DNA of 64,000 nucleotides from Afifella marina DSM 2698. GTDB lineage: Bacteria > Pseudomonadota > Alphaproteobacteria > Rhizobiales > Afifellaceae. The DNA is taken from the NCBI RefSeq assembly GCF_900102695.1, contig NZ_FMVW01000005.1, positions 248,001 to 312,000 of the forward strand. The letters run 5' to 3'. A program made the translations under genes and the position numbers. The notes beneath the pieces are model-generated. The model was not told the DNA's origin, ran no database searches, and saw nothing but the letters and a program-made list of their open reading frames with translations. Below, in pieces: positions 1 to 7,564 of the stretch (within the stretch, counting starts at the first letter, position 1; each line of letters starts with the position of its first letter).

Positions 1-115
1 CGCCGACGCCGTCGCCCTCCGTGGCCGTTGCGGAGACCATCGCAGGTTTACCGCCGCGCTCTTCGACCCATTTTTTGATGTCTTCGTGCCGGGTCAATTT
101 GTGCGCTTCGCTCAT
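1..115 (-). CDS. Conserved-looking small hypothetical protein, 5' part only
   Basis: This is the first 38 codons of a leftward gene that runs off the window edge. The ATG at 115 has a strong ribosome binding site (AGGAGA) just upstream. The visible protein begins MSEAHKLTRHEDIKKWVEER and is charged and soluble, with no signal peptide or membrane segment. It looks like the short soluble hypothetical proteins found in many Hyphomicrobiales, but I cannot name a family or function. The neighbouring leftward gene upstream is separated from it by an intrinsic terminator, so this gene probably has its own promoter between 116 and 270. Confidence 0.65.
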   Translation of the reverse strand, partial: MSEAHKLTRHEDIKKWVEERGGKPAMVSATATEGDGVG

Positions 116-272
116 TACTGTCTCCTCTGGCTTTCGTGAGAAAACAGGTGCGATTGGCTCCGGTTCCCCGAGAATCGGTGGGGCTGATCGGGAGTGGACC
201 GGGGGGAGGTCCTCGGCATGCCGGGCCCGGGCCGCGCTTGGGTGGGCCGGGCTTCTTGGCGAAAGGCCGCGC

Positions 273-305
273 AAAAAAAACAGGCGGGGCCGCGGCCCCG
301 CCTGT
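273..305 (-). terminator. Rho-independent terminator
   Basis: A perfect 26-nt palindrome at 280-305 has 13-nt arms beginning ACAGGCGGGG. On the minus strand it is followed directly by eight U residues (the A-run at 273-280). It lies 50 nt past the stop of the leftward gene at 355-726, so it should end that transcript before the next leftward gene. Confidence 0.85.
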
Positions 306-354
306 CATCACCCGCAAATTGCGGGAAGGCTCTTAAAGCTCTGCCGAAGGGAGC

Positions 355-726
355 TTAGTTGTTGGTGCCTTCGGTGCCCGGAGCATAAGGCTCGAGCGGA
401 CGGTCACGGCTTTCCTCGCCGGCCATGTTCGAGTCCGAAGACGCCGAATCCATCGACCCCGAGTACATCGTCTTGTCGTCGTCACAGGACACGTAGACCT
501 CGCGGTCGTTGTCCATCATCGTGTAGTAATTGCCGGTCTCGCAGGTTTCCGGGCGCTCGCCAGAGGTCTCACCCGGGCCATAGATGCGGGCTTCCTGCTC
601 GGTCTCGGTGTTGACGATCACCTTGTTGTCCTGAGCGTCCTTGCGCAGGATCATTTCAGCGTTGGCGGCGCTCACGCCCACCATCATGGCGGTCATGGAA
701 ACGGCGGTCAGCTTGGCGATATTCAT
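355..726 (-). CDS. Small secreted (periplasmic) protein of unknown function
   Basis: The 123-residue protein starts at ATG 726, which follows a good ribosome binding site (TAAGGAG). An upstream in-frame ATG at 783 would add a basic leader before the obvious signal peptide and is less likely. Residues 1-23 form a Sec signal peptide with an Ala-rich cleavage site ending SAANA. The mature part is acidic and rich in Ser, Asp and Glu. Two cysteines (the CETGNYY and SCDDD regions) may form a disulfide. The tail is Pro/Gly-rich and disordered-looking. It is transcribed alone and ends in a strong terminator. A GGAAC box with a weak EcfG-like spacing lies 15-40 nt upstream, which could tie it to envelope or general stress; that is inference. 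Confidence 0.75.
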   Translation of the reverse strand: MNIAKLTAVSMTAMMVGVSAANAEMILRKDAQDNKVIVNTETEQEARIYGPGETSGERPETCETGNYYTMMDNDREVYVSCDDDKTMYSGSMDSASSDSNMAGEESRDRPLEPYAPGTEGTNN

Positions 727-740
727 GGAATAGCTCCTTA

Positions 741-766
741 ATCGTTTGCCTCTCGTTGCGGGTTCC
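741..766 (-). promoter_or_regulatory. Possible EcfG-type promoter (weak)
   Basis: On the minus strand GGAAC (762-766) is followed after 17 nt by CGAT (741-744). The alphaproteobacterial EcfG consensus is GGAAC-N16/17-CGTT, so the -10 element carries one mismatch. It would give a very short leader for the secreted protein that starts at 726. The 371-nt gap 727-1097 holds no convincing gene, only this element and a similar one on the plus strand. Confidence 0.3.
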
Positions 767-896
767 CGCCCGATCGATCGCATGAGGGATCAGACGGCAC
801 GGGAGAGGCGATGTTGGCGTTGCCTCGCCGAAACAACGTGGAGACCTGGAGACGGTTCGCTGAAAAAATTGTGATCGATGAGACGGCTAAGTGTTT

Positions 897-921
897 GGAA
901 CTCAAGCGTAAAATGTGAGTT
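897..921 (+). promoter_or_regulatory. Possible EcfG-type promoter
   Basis: GGAAC (897-901), a 16-nt spacer, then AGTT (918-921) on the plus strand. This is one mismatch from the general-stress sigma EcfG consensus GGAAC-N16/17-CGTT. It lies about 180 nt before the small membrane protein gene at 1098. The rest of 727-1097 is GC-rich with no credible ORF. Confidence 0.35.
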
Positions 922-1097
922 CGCGCGCCCTGGGCGGGCGCGGGAGACGCGGGAGATAGAGGGTGGGGCTTGCCGGCGGGCGTGGTCTTCGGGTTTCTCT
1001 GGTGCGAAAGATGTGGCCGAAATCCTGCGGGAAGGTCGAGAGCCGCACATGCGCAGGTTCACCCGCCGGACATCTGCGGGGCATCTGGAGGTCATCC

Positions 1098-1352
1098 GTG
1101 AGTGAGGATCGCGAGGCGAAGAGAAGCCGGGAGGCACGCGAAGCGCTCGAGCGCGTGCACCGCGACAGCGAGGCTGTCGGCACGTCGTCCCTTGCCCGCG
1201 CCGCCGGCCGGGCGAAGGACCATCTGGCCGGAGCCGACGCGCCGGCAAACGACCGCGTCGAAGTGTGGGGCCGCAGGGTCGGGCGTGGGCTCTCCATCGT
1301 CTTCGTGATGTGGCTTTTATGGTACCTCGTCAGCACCTATCTGACGCGCTGA
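1098..1352 (+). CDS. Small membrane protein with C-terminal TM helix
   Basis: The 84-residue product starts at GTG 1098, six nt after a GGAGG ribosome binding site. The frame is open further upstream but the sequence there is not protein-like. The N-terminal 60 residues are highly charged and helical (SEDREAKRSREAREALERV), and the last 20 form one hydrophobic segment (LSIVFVMWLLWYLVSTYL). This matches the short tail-anchored hypothetical proteins common in rhizobia; no function is known to me. It lies 24 nt before the zincin-like gene and may be cotranscribed with it. Confidence 0.7.
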   Translation: MSEDREAKRSREAREALERVHRDSEAVGTSSLARAAGRAKDHLAGADAPANDRVEVWGRRVGRGLSIVFVMWLLWYLVSTYLTR

Positions 1353-1376
1353 CGTCCATTTCGCCGGTGCCGCGCC

Positions 1377-1775
1377 ATGACCGCCTTTTCATCGATCCCC
1401 GACCTTGAAGAGTTCGAGCGCATTGCGCTTGCCGCCTATGACGGGCTGCCGGAGGAGTTTCGGGCGCTGACAGGCGACATCCAGATCCGCGTCGCCGAGC
1501 GCGCCGACCGGGAATCGCTCGCCGCCGTCGGGCTCACGCATCCTTTGGAGCTTCTCGGGCTCTTTGAAGGCATCGGCCTCGCGCATGCGCCGGCCACGCC
1601 CTATTCCGGGCTGATGCCGAACCGGGTGTGGCTCTACCGGCAGGCGATCCTCGCCTATTGGCAGGACCACGACGAGCGGCTGGAAGACATCATCGCCCAT
1701 GTCCTCGTGCATGAGATCGGCCACCATTTCGGCCTCTCCGACGACGATATGGAAGAGATCGAGGCGGCCGATTGA
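1377..1775 (+). CDS. Metallopeptidase family protein, zincin-like
   Basis: This 132-residue protein carries the zinc protease signature HEIGHHFG at residues 112-119, with the downstream acidic stretch DDDMEEIE typical of the short minimal-zincin family (PF06262/DUF1025). The two His of HEIGH would bind zinc and the Glu would be catalytic; the third ligand is probably in the acidic tail. The length is normal for the family. It is predicted to be cytoplasmic, with no signal peptide. The substrate is unknown. It lies about 100 nt upstream of leuD and is probably not functionally linked to it. Confidence 0.85.
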   Translation: MTAFSSIPDLEEFERIALAAYDGLPEEFRALTGDIQIRVAERADRESLAAVGLTHPLELLGLFEGIGLAHAPATPYSGLMPNRVWLYRQAILAYWQDHDERLEDIIAHVLVHEIGHHFGLSDDDMEEIEAAD

Positions 1776-1799
1776 GGAAGGCATGCGCGGGAGGCGGTC

Positions 1800-1823
1800 C
1801 AAGATCAGACCTGTAAGATCTTG
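1800..1823 (+). other. Hairpin in the leuD leader
   Basis: A perfect 7-bp inverted repeat (CAAGATC at 1800-1806 and GATCTTG at 1817-1823) with a 10-nt loop lies 52 nt before the leuD start. There is no U-run, so it is not a terminator. It could be an operator or a leader structure; nothing leucine-rich is encoded next to it. Confidence 0.35.
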
Positions 1824-1874
1824 ACCGGAACGCGCCGGCGAAGCATTGAAGGGGACTTCGAAAGGAACCTGCGA

Positions 1875-2480
1875 ATGGAAAAGTTCACGACCCTGACCGG
1901 CGTCGCCGCGCCGATGCCGATCATCAATATCGACACCGACATGATCATTCCGAAGCAGTTTCTGAAGACGATCAAGCGGACCGGGCTCGGCGCGTCGCTT
2001 TTCTACGAGATGCGCTTCAACGACGACGGCTCGGAGAACGAGGATTTCGTTCTCAACAAGCCGGCCTATCGCAACGCCAAGATTCTCGTGGCGGGCGACA
2101 ATTTCGGCTGCGGCTCGTCGCGCGAGCACGCGCCCTGGGCGCTCAAGGATTTCGGCATCACCTGCGTGATCTCCACCTCGTTCGCCGATATTTTCTACAA
2201 CAATTGCTTCAAGAACGGCATTCTGCCGATCATCGTCTCGCCGGACGATCTCGACAAGCTTCTCGACGACGCCTCGCGCGGCGCCAATGCGACGTTGACC
2301 GTGGATCTGGAGAAGCAGGAAGTCCGCGGCCCGGATGGCGGCAAGATCGAGTTCGAAATCGATGCCTTCCGCAAGCATTGCCTGCTCAACGGTCTCGACG
2401 ATATCGGCCTGACGCTGGAGAAATCCGAGAAGATCACCGGTTTCGAAGGCCAGATGACGGAAGACCGTCCCTGGGTCTGA
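1875..2480 (+). CDS. leuD: 3-isopropylmalate dehydratase small subunit
   Basis: LeuD pairs with LeuC to isomerise 2-isopropylmalate to 3-isopropylmalate in leucine synthesis (cytoplasm). The 201-residue length is standard for the alphaproteobacterial type. It shows the N-terminal [13 protein letters not shown] segment and the diagnostic [15 protein letters not shown] motif (about residues 77-91) that closes over the substrate. The ATG at 1875 follows GAAAGGAA and gives the family's usual N-terminus (MEKFTTLTG); the frame is open further upstream but that part is not conserved-looking. leuC is not in this window. leuB is 3.8 kb downstream, separated by a transglycosylase and a kinase gene. Confidence 0.97.
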   Translation: MEKFTTLTGVAAPMPIINIDTDMIIPKQFLKTIKRTGLGASLFYEMRFNDDGSENEDFVLNKPAYRNAKILVAGDNFGCGSSREHAPWALKDFGITCVISTSFADIFYNNCFKNGILPIIVSPDDLDKLLDDASRGANATLTVDLEKQEVRGPDGGKIEFEIDAFRKHCLLNGLDDIGLTLEKSEKITGFEGQMTEDRPWV

Positions 2481-2739
2481 CGCTCCGCTGACGGGACGAT
2501 GACGCGTTTCGGGGCGTCCGCGGGACGTCCCTGAGACACCTCTGGAGGGGAGGCGCCTCTGCGCCGCCGGAAGGGCGTCCGTTTCTCTCAAGTTGCCGTG
2601 ATAACGACGATTTCACCGGCAATTTTGATTTCGTTAACCATTTTCAAACTGCGGTGAGCGAGGCTCCCGGGACGTGCACGCGGATTCTCATCCGCGCTGA
2701 GACCGCGTACAATTTTTCTGCGACCACTGAGGAGTGCAG

Positions 2740-3948
2740 ATGCGGACCGCAATCCCCGGACTGGCTGCGCGCGCTCTTGTCGGAGCGACGCTCGCTTTCG
2801 GTTTTTCCTTCGCCCCGATGCCCGCATCGGCCGCGAGCTTTTCTTCCTGCGTTCAGAGCCTGAAGCAGGCGGCGGTTGCCGCCGGCGTCAGCCCGCGGCT
2901 TGCCGCACGGGCGCTCGACGGGGCTCGCGTCGACGACGAGGTCTTGCGCAAATCGCGGGCGCAACCGGAATTCAAAACGCCGATCTGGGATTATCTCGGC
3001 TTCCTTGTCGACGAGGAGCGCATCGCCGACGGCAAGACGATGATGCGGCGCTACGATCGGGTGCTGCGCGCGGCGGAGGAACGCTACGGCGTCAACCGCT
3101 ACGTCATTGCGGCGATCTGGGGCGTGGAGAGCAATTTCGGCCAGGATGCGGGCGACGATTTCCTGCCGCATGCGCTCGCCAATGTCGCCTGCCACGGCAG
3201 CCGGACGAAGTTCTTCCGCGGCGAGCTCATCTCCGCTCTGAAGCTCGTGCAGCGCGGCGATCTCGACCTCGACGAGCTCTACGGGTCCTGGGCGGGCGCC
3301 TTCGGGCAGACGCAGTTCATCCCTTCGACCTATGAGCGGCTCGCCGTCGATTTCGACGGCGACGGACGGCGCGATCTCGTGAAGTCCGTGCCCGATGCCC
3401 TGGGCTCGACGGCGAATTACCTGCGCCGTGCCGGCTGGCGGCCGGGCGAGGCCTATATGATCGAGGTAAAGGTGCCCGCGAGCTATAAAGGACCGACGGG
3501 CCGAAGCCGCAAGGCGTCCCTGTCGACCTGGGCGAAGCGCGGCGTGATACGAGCGGACGGCGCGCATCTTTCGGGCGGCAGCCAGGCGGGTCTGCTGCTG
3601 CCGTCGGGGCCGCGCGGGCCGGGCTTTCTCGTTTTCCGCAACTTCGATGCGATCTATTCCTACAACCAGGCGGAATCCTACGCGCTCGCCATCTCCCATC
3701 TCGCCGATCGCATGGCCGGCTATCCGGGGCTGCGCACGGCCTGGCCGACGGACGACCCGCCCCTGTCGCGTGCCGAGCGCTTCGAGTTGCAGCGGCTTCT
3801 TCTCGCGCAGGGCTATGATGTCGGCGAGGTCGACGGGAAGGTCGGGCCGATGACGCGCGATGCGATCAAGAAGGCGGAGCAGCGTTTCGGCATGGAGCCG
3901 ACCGGACGGCCGGGCGGCAAGATCTACCGCAAGCTCGGAGGGCGCTGA
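2740..3948 (+). CDS. Lytic murein transglycosylase (MltB-like, SLT_2) with peptidoglycan-binding domain
   Basis: The 402-residue secreted enzyme is predicted to cleave the glycan strand of peptidoglycan, forming 1,6-anhydro ends. A signal peptide covers about residues 1-31 (cleavage near ASA-AS) and lacks a lipobox, so the protein is soluble in the periplasm. The SLT_2/MltB core spans about 33-330, with the catalytic Glu130 in IWGVESNFG and the family marker AFGQTQFIPSTY. Residues 340-402 form a PG_binding_1 domain (GYDVGEVDGKVGPMTRDAI). The start was set at ATG 2740, five nt after AGGAG; a GTG six nt upstream is possible. The stop codon lies inside the first unit of a tandem hairpin repeat. 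Confidence 0.93.
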   Translation: MRTAIPGLAARALVGATLAFGFSFAPMPASAASFSSCVQSLKQAAVAAGVSPRLAARALDGARVDDEVLRKSRAQPEFKTPIWDYLGFLVDEERIADGKTMMRRYDRVLRAAEERYGVNRYVIAAIWGVESNFGQDAGDDFLPHALANVACHGSRTKFFRGELISALKLVQRGDLDLDELYGSWAGAFGQTQFIPSTYERLAVDFDGDGRRDLVKSVPDALGSTANYLRRAGWRPGEAYMIEVKVPASYKGPTGRSRKASLSTWAKRGVIRADGAHLSGGSQAGLLLPSGPRGPGFLVFRNFDAIYSYNQAESYALAISHLADRMAGYPGLRTAWPTDDPPLSRAERFELQRLLLAQGYDVGEVDGKVGPMTRDAIKKAEQRFGMEPTGRPGGKIYRKLGGR

Positions 3949-4057
3949 GGGCGTTTCGCGCTCTCCGGCGGCGTTGGGCGCGTTTCACGCGCTCGGGTGG
4001 TGTTGGGCGCGTTTCACGCGCTCTGGCGGGCGCTGAGGGCGTTTCTCGCCCTCGGGC
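3941..4057 (+). repeat. Four 29-bp tandem units, each a small hairpin
   Basis: Units lie at 3941-3969, 3970-3998, 3999-4027 and 4029-4057, with the core G(A/G)G(G/C)GCG-TTTC-loop-CGC(G/C)CTC. Unit 4 folds with GAGGGCG/CGCCCTC. Units 2 and 3 fold with GGGCGCG/CGCGCTC, one pair being G-U. Unit 1 combines the left arm of unit 4 with the right arm of units 2 and 3, leaving one mismatch. Unit 1 contains the stop codon (3946-3948) of the transglycosylase gene. There is no U-run. Function is unknown; mRNA 3' end protection or a REP-like role is possible. Confidence 0.8.
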
Positions 4058-4165
4058 ATAAGCGTCTTTCCCCGATGCGGTCGGGCGGTTACCGCAGGGT
4101 GACCTCCGGAATTGTCACTGCGCCTCTTCGATGCTAGGCGGATAGCCGGGCCAAGGGGAGAGGCC

Positions 4166-6196
4166 ATGTTTTCCATCCGCAGTGTTCTGGCGCTGTCGCT
4201 TGCGGGCCTGCAATTCGTTGCGGTCGTCGCCGTCCTCTTCCTTTCCTACGTCACCTCCGAGAGGGTGCTGCTGCAGCATGCGCGCGATCTCATGGGAGAT
4301 GTCGCGCGCAGCACCATCAACCACACGGTCGCCTTTCTCGCGCCTGCCGAGGCGGCCGCCGACCTGTCGCAGCGCCTGGCGCGCCAGGAGGTCGTCAGCA
4401 GCGAAAACGAAGGCGCCATGGAGCGCTATTTTTTCGAGCAGCTGCGATCCCACAGCCAGTTCGCCGGCATCTTCTACGGCAACACCAACGGCGATTTCGT
4501 CTTTGTGAACCGCGACGCGAGCGTCGCGGGCGCGCCGTTTCGCATCAAGACCATCGCCAACCGGCCGCAGCGCCGCGACGTGGAGCTCTATTGGCGCGAC
4601 GGGGATTATACCGTCGCCGCCCATCGCAGCGATCCGGGCGACGGATACGATCCACGCACCCGGCCCTGGTACGGCCGGGCGGTGGAGGCCGGCGGCGTCA
4701 CCTGGACCGATCCCTATATCTTCTTTTCCTCGCAGGAGCCCGGCATCACCGTGGCGACGCCGGTGACGGGCACGGGCGGCGAGCTGCGGGGCGTCGTCGG
4801 CATCGATATCGAGATTTCGGCCCTGTCGACCTTTCTCGCCGATCTTCAGATCGGCCAGCATGGCAGCGCCTTCATTCTCAGCGACAGCGGCGACGTGATC
4901 GCCCATCCGGAGCCTGCGAAGATCAAGACGCGCGGCACCTCGGGCGACATTTTGCGCTTCACCCGCATCGACGAGCTCGACGATCCGCTGGCGAAGGCGG
5001 CGGCGGCCTCGTTCAACACCGCGCAGGCGGGAAGAGACGGCCTGAAGGAACGCGCGGCGAGCTTCACTTTCGGCAGGGAGACCTATCACGCCGTCGCATC
5101 GTCACTGCCCGGGACGCGCTGGCCGTGGACGGTGATCACCTATGTGCCGGAGAACGACTTCCTCGGCGCGATCAAGGACAATCGCCGCAACGGCGTCCTG
5201 CTTGCGGCGCTGGTTGCCGCGGTGACGGCGATGATCGGTCTTGCCATCGCCCGCTCCATCACGCGGCCCGTCGGCGCGCTGGCGGGGCAGGCCGACCGGA
5301 TCAGCGGCGGTGACATTTCGCCGATGCCGCCGTTGCGCACGCATTACCGCGAGCTGCAGCGGACGGGTTTCGCCTTCGGGCGCATGACGGAATGGCTGAA
5401 CCGGCGCAATGCGGAAAACCAGGCTTTGACCGACGAGCTGCGTGCGGCCTCACGCGAGCTCGAGGCGCGGGTCGAGGAACGCACGCGGGAGCTCAATCAC
5501 GCCAATGCGCAGTTGCGCGAGGAGGCAGAGCTGAGGGCTCAGCAGGCGGACAAGCTCGAACGTGCAAACCGGCAGGCGGAGCTTTTGACGCGGGAGCTCA
5601 ACCACCGGGTCAAGAACGTCTTCGCCGTCGTCTCCGCCGTTCTGTCGCTCGGGGCCCGCTCGGCGCGTTCGGTGGAGGATCTCGCGAGCACGACGCGCCG
5701 GCGCATCGATGCGCTCTCGAAAGCGCATTCGGCGACCCAGGGGCATCCCGGCCGCGCCGGCAGCATCGCCGATCTCACGCGCCTCGCCGAGCTGGTGCTG
5801 GCGCCTTATGCGGGCGACGGCGAGGCCCGCATCGACGTCTCGGGGGTCAGGGTGCGGTTGGGCGGCGAAGTCGCTACTGCGCTCGGCCTCATCCTCCACG
5901 AACTCGCCACCAATGCCGCGAAATACGGCGCGCTCAGGGCGGAGGCCGGGCGCGTCGAGCTGAGTTGGACGCTCGACGAGGAGGGGCCGAGGGTGCTGCA
6001 CCTCGTCTGGCGGGAAACCGGCGGGCCGGTGCCGCAGAAGCCGGCGGACGACAAGCGCGGCTTCGGCACGAAGATGGTGGAACAGATCATCGCCCAGTAT
6101 CATGCGACCTATCACATCGACTGGCGCAACGAGGGTGTGGTGGTGACGCTCAACATGGTCCTTCCCGCCGACGAGCCGGCAGATGACGTTGCGTGA
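4166..6196 (+). CDS. Membrane sensor histidine kinase, HWE/HisKA_2 type, with dCache sensor and HAMP
   Basis: The 676-residue kinase starts at ATG 4166 after GGGGAGAGG. One TM helix near residues 8-30 and a second near 345-365 flank a periplasmic dCache-like sensor (motifs YDPRTRPWYGRAV and WTDPYIFFSSQEPGITVATPV). A HAMP segment (ARSITRPVGALAGQADRIS), a coiled coil to about residue 470, then the HisKA_2 H-box ELNHRVKN with phospho-acceptor His480 follow. The HATPase region carries the N-box (LILHELATNAAKYGA) and the WRE and GFGTKMV motifs of the HWE group. No response regulator is adjacent. HWE kinases often feed general stress or chemosensory-like pathways in alphaproteobacteria; the ligand here is unknown. 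Confidence 0.9.
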   Translation: MFSIRSVLALSLAGLQFVAVVAVLFLSYVTSERVLLQHARDLMGDVARSTINHTVAFLAPAEAAADLSQRLARQEVVSSENEGAMERYFFEQLRSHSQFAGIFYGNTNGDFVFVNRDASVAGAPFRIKTIANRPQRRDVELYWRDGDYTVAAHRSDPGDGYDPRTRPWYGRAVEAGGVTWTDPYIFFSSQEPGITVATPVTGTGGELRGVVGIDIEISALSTFLADLQIGQHGSAFILSDSGDVIAHPEPAKIKTRGTSGDILRFTRIDELDDPLAKAAAASFNTAQAGRDGLKERAASFTFGRETYHAVASSLPGTRWPWTVITYVPENDFLGAIKDNRRNGVLLAALVAAVTAMIGLAIARSITRPVGALAGQADRISGGDISPMPPLRTHYRELQRTGFAFGRMTEWLNRRNAENQALTDELRAASRELEARVEERTRELNHANAQLREEAELRAQQADKLERANRQAELLTRELNHRVKNVFAVVSAVLSLGARSARSVEDLASTTRRRIDALSKAHSATQGHPGRAGSIADLTRLAELVLAPYAGDGEARIDVSGVRVRLGGEVATALGLILHELATNAAKYGALRAEAGRVELSWTLDEEGPRVLHLVWRETGGPVPQKPADDKRGFGTKMVEQIIAQYHATYHIDWRNEGVVVTLNMVLPADEPADDVA

Positions 6197-6263
6197 GCCT
6201 GCATGGCTTGCGCCGCGGCCGGTGAGCGGCTAGCTGACAGACCTCATCACGACGGATCTTCAA

Positions 6264-7388
6264 ATGACGCACAAGCTCCTGCTTCTCGCCGGTGACGGCA
6301 TCGGCCCGGAAATCATGGCCGAGGTGAAGGCTCTCATCGATTGGATGAACGCCGAAGGCATCGGCTCTTTCGAATGCGAGGACGGCCTGGTGGGCGGTGC
6401 AGCCTACGACGCCGAAGGTGTGGCGGTCAGCGACGCCACCATGGACAAGGCGCTCGCCAGCGACGCGGTTCTCTTCGGCGCCGTCGGCGGGCCGAAATGG
6501 GACGGGGTTCCCTATGAGGTGCGCCCGGAAGCGGGGCTTCTGCGCCTGCGCAAGGATCTCGGCCTCTTCGCCAATCTGCGCCCGGCCATCTGCTATCCGG
6601 CGCTCGCCGATGCCTCGTCGCTGAAGCGCGACGTGGTGGAAGGCCTCGACGTTCTCATCGTGCGCGAGCTCACGGGCGGCGTTTATTTCGGCGAGCCGAA
6701 GGAGATCAAGGATCTCGGCAACGGCCAGAAGCGGGCGATCGATACGCAGATCTACGACACCTACGAGATCGAGCGCATCGTGCGCGTCGCCTGCGATCTC
6801 GCCCGCACGCGGCAGAAGCGCGTCACCTCGATGGAAAAGCGCAATGTCATGAAGTCCGGCCTGTTGTGGAACGAGGTCGCGACCCGGATCGCCGGCGAAT
6901 ATCCCGACATCACGCTCGATCACGTGCTCGCCGATGCCGGCGGCATGCAGCTCGTGCGCTGGCCGAAGCAGTTCGACGTCATCGTCACCGACAATCTCTT
7001 CGGCGACATGCTGTCGGACGTCGCCGCCATGCTGACCGGCTCGCTCGGCATGCTGCCGTCGGCTTCGCTCGGCGCGCCCGATCAGGCGACCGGGCGCCGC
7101 AAGGCCATGTACGAGCCGGTGCATGGCTCCGCCCCGGACATCGCCGGCACCGAGGTCGCCAATCCGATCGCGATGTTCGCATCCTTCGGCATGGCGCTCA
7201 GATATTCCTTCGGCATGATCAGCGAGGCCGACAAGCTCGATCAGGCGATCGCCGACGTGCTCGACGAAGGCTTGAGGACGCGCGATATCCTGCCGCGTGG
7301 CGGCGGCAACGGCCTCACCGAGGTCGGCACCAAGGGCATGGGCCAGGCGATCCGCGAACGCTTCCTGAAGCTGATGCACGGCGCCTGA
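6264..7388 (+). CDS. leuB: 3-isopropylmalate dehydrogenase
   Basis: LeuB oxidises and decarboxylates 3-isopropylmalate to 2-oxoisocaproate with NAD+, the third leucine-specific step. The 374-residue length is normal for the family. The start [18 protein letters not shown] is the canonical N-terminus. Other family features seen are [14 protein letters not shown], the metal-binding [20 protein letters not shown] region and the [14 protein letters not shown] signature that precedes the NAD pocket. It lies 67 nt after the kinase gene and 3.8 kb from leuD. No leucine-rich leader peptide was seen upstream. An imperfect inverted repeat follows the gene. Confidence 0.97.
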   Translation: MTHKLLLLAGDGIGPEIMAEVKALIDWMNAEGIGSFECEDGLVGGAAYDAEGVAVSDATMDKALASDAVLFGAVGGPKWDGVPYEVRPEAGLLRLRKDLGLFANLRPAICYPALADASSLKRDVVEGLDVLIVRELTGGVYFGEPKEIKDLGNGQKRAIDTQIYDTYEIERIVRVACDLARTRQKRVTSMEKRNVMKSGLLWNEVATRIAGEYPDITLDHVLADAGGMQLVRWPKQFDVIVTDNLFGDMLSDVAAMLTGSLGMLPSASLGAPDQATGRRKAMYEPVHGSAPDIAGTEVANPIAMFASFGMALRYSFGMISEADKLDQAIADVLDEGLRTRDILPRGGGNGLTEVGTKGMGQAIRERFLKLMHGA

Positions 7389-7439
7389 GGGGCGTCCTTC
7401 GCCAGATGTCTTTTTGAGTTACCCTTGAGTTAACTGCAA

Positions 7440-7475
7440 TCGGACGGGGAAATTGCATAAAATTTTCCCCTCCGA
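7440..7475. other. Long imperfect inverted repeat after leuB
   Basis: The arms TCGGACGGGGAAATT (7440-7454) and AATTTTCCCCTCCGA (7461-7475) pair over about 14 bp with one bulge on each side and a short loop. No U-run follows on either strand, so an intrinsic terminator is not certain. It could end the leuB transcript or act as an operator for the next gene. A near-CtrA sequence (TTAC-N7-TTAA, 7419-7433) lies just before it. Confidence 0.4.
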
Positions 7476-7564
7476 CAATGTGAGGTTGCGCGCTTCAGGG
7501 GGGATTCGATGGCGGGTGAAGACAGACGTCGTTGCGGGGGGGCTTGCCCGCGAGGTTGCGTGGC

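Noticed and set aside
878-1105. A 75-codon frame before the small membrane protein
   Set aside because: No ribosome binding site, unusual composition and overlap with the better-supported GTG start at 1098.
3941-4057. CRISPR-like array
   Set aside because: Units are directly adjacent with no unique spacers, and no cas genes are present in the window.
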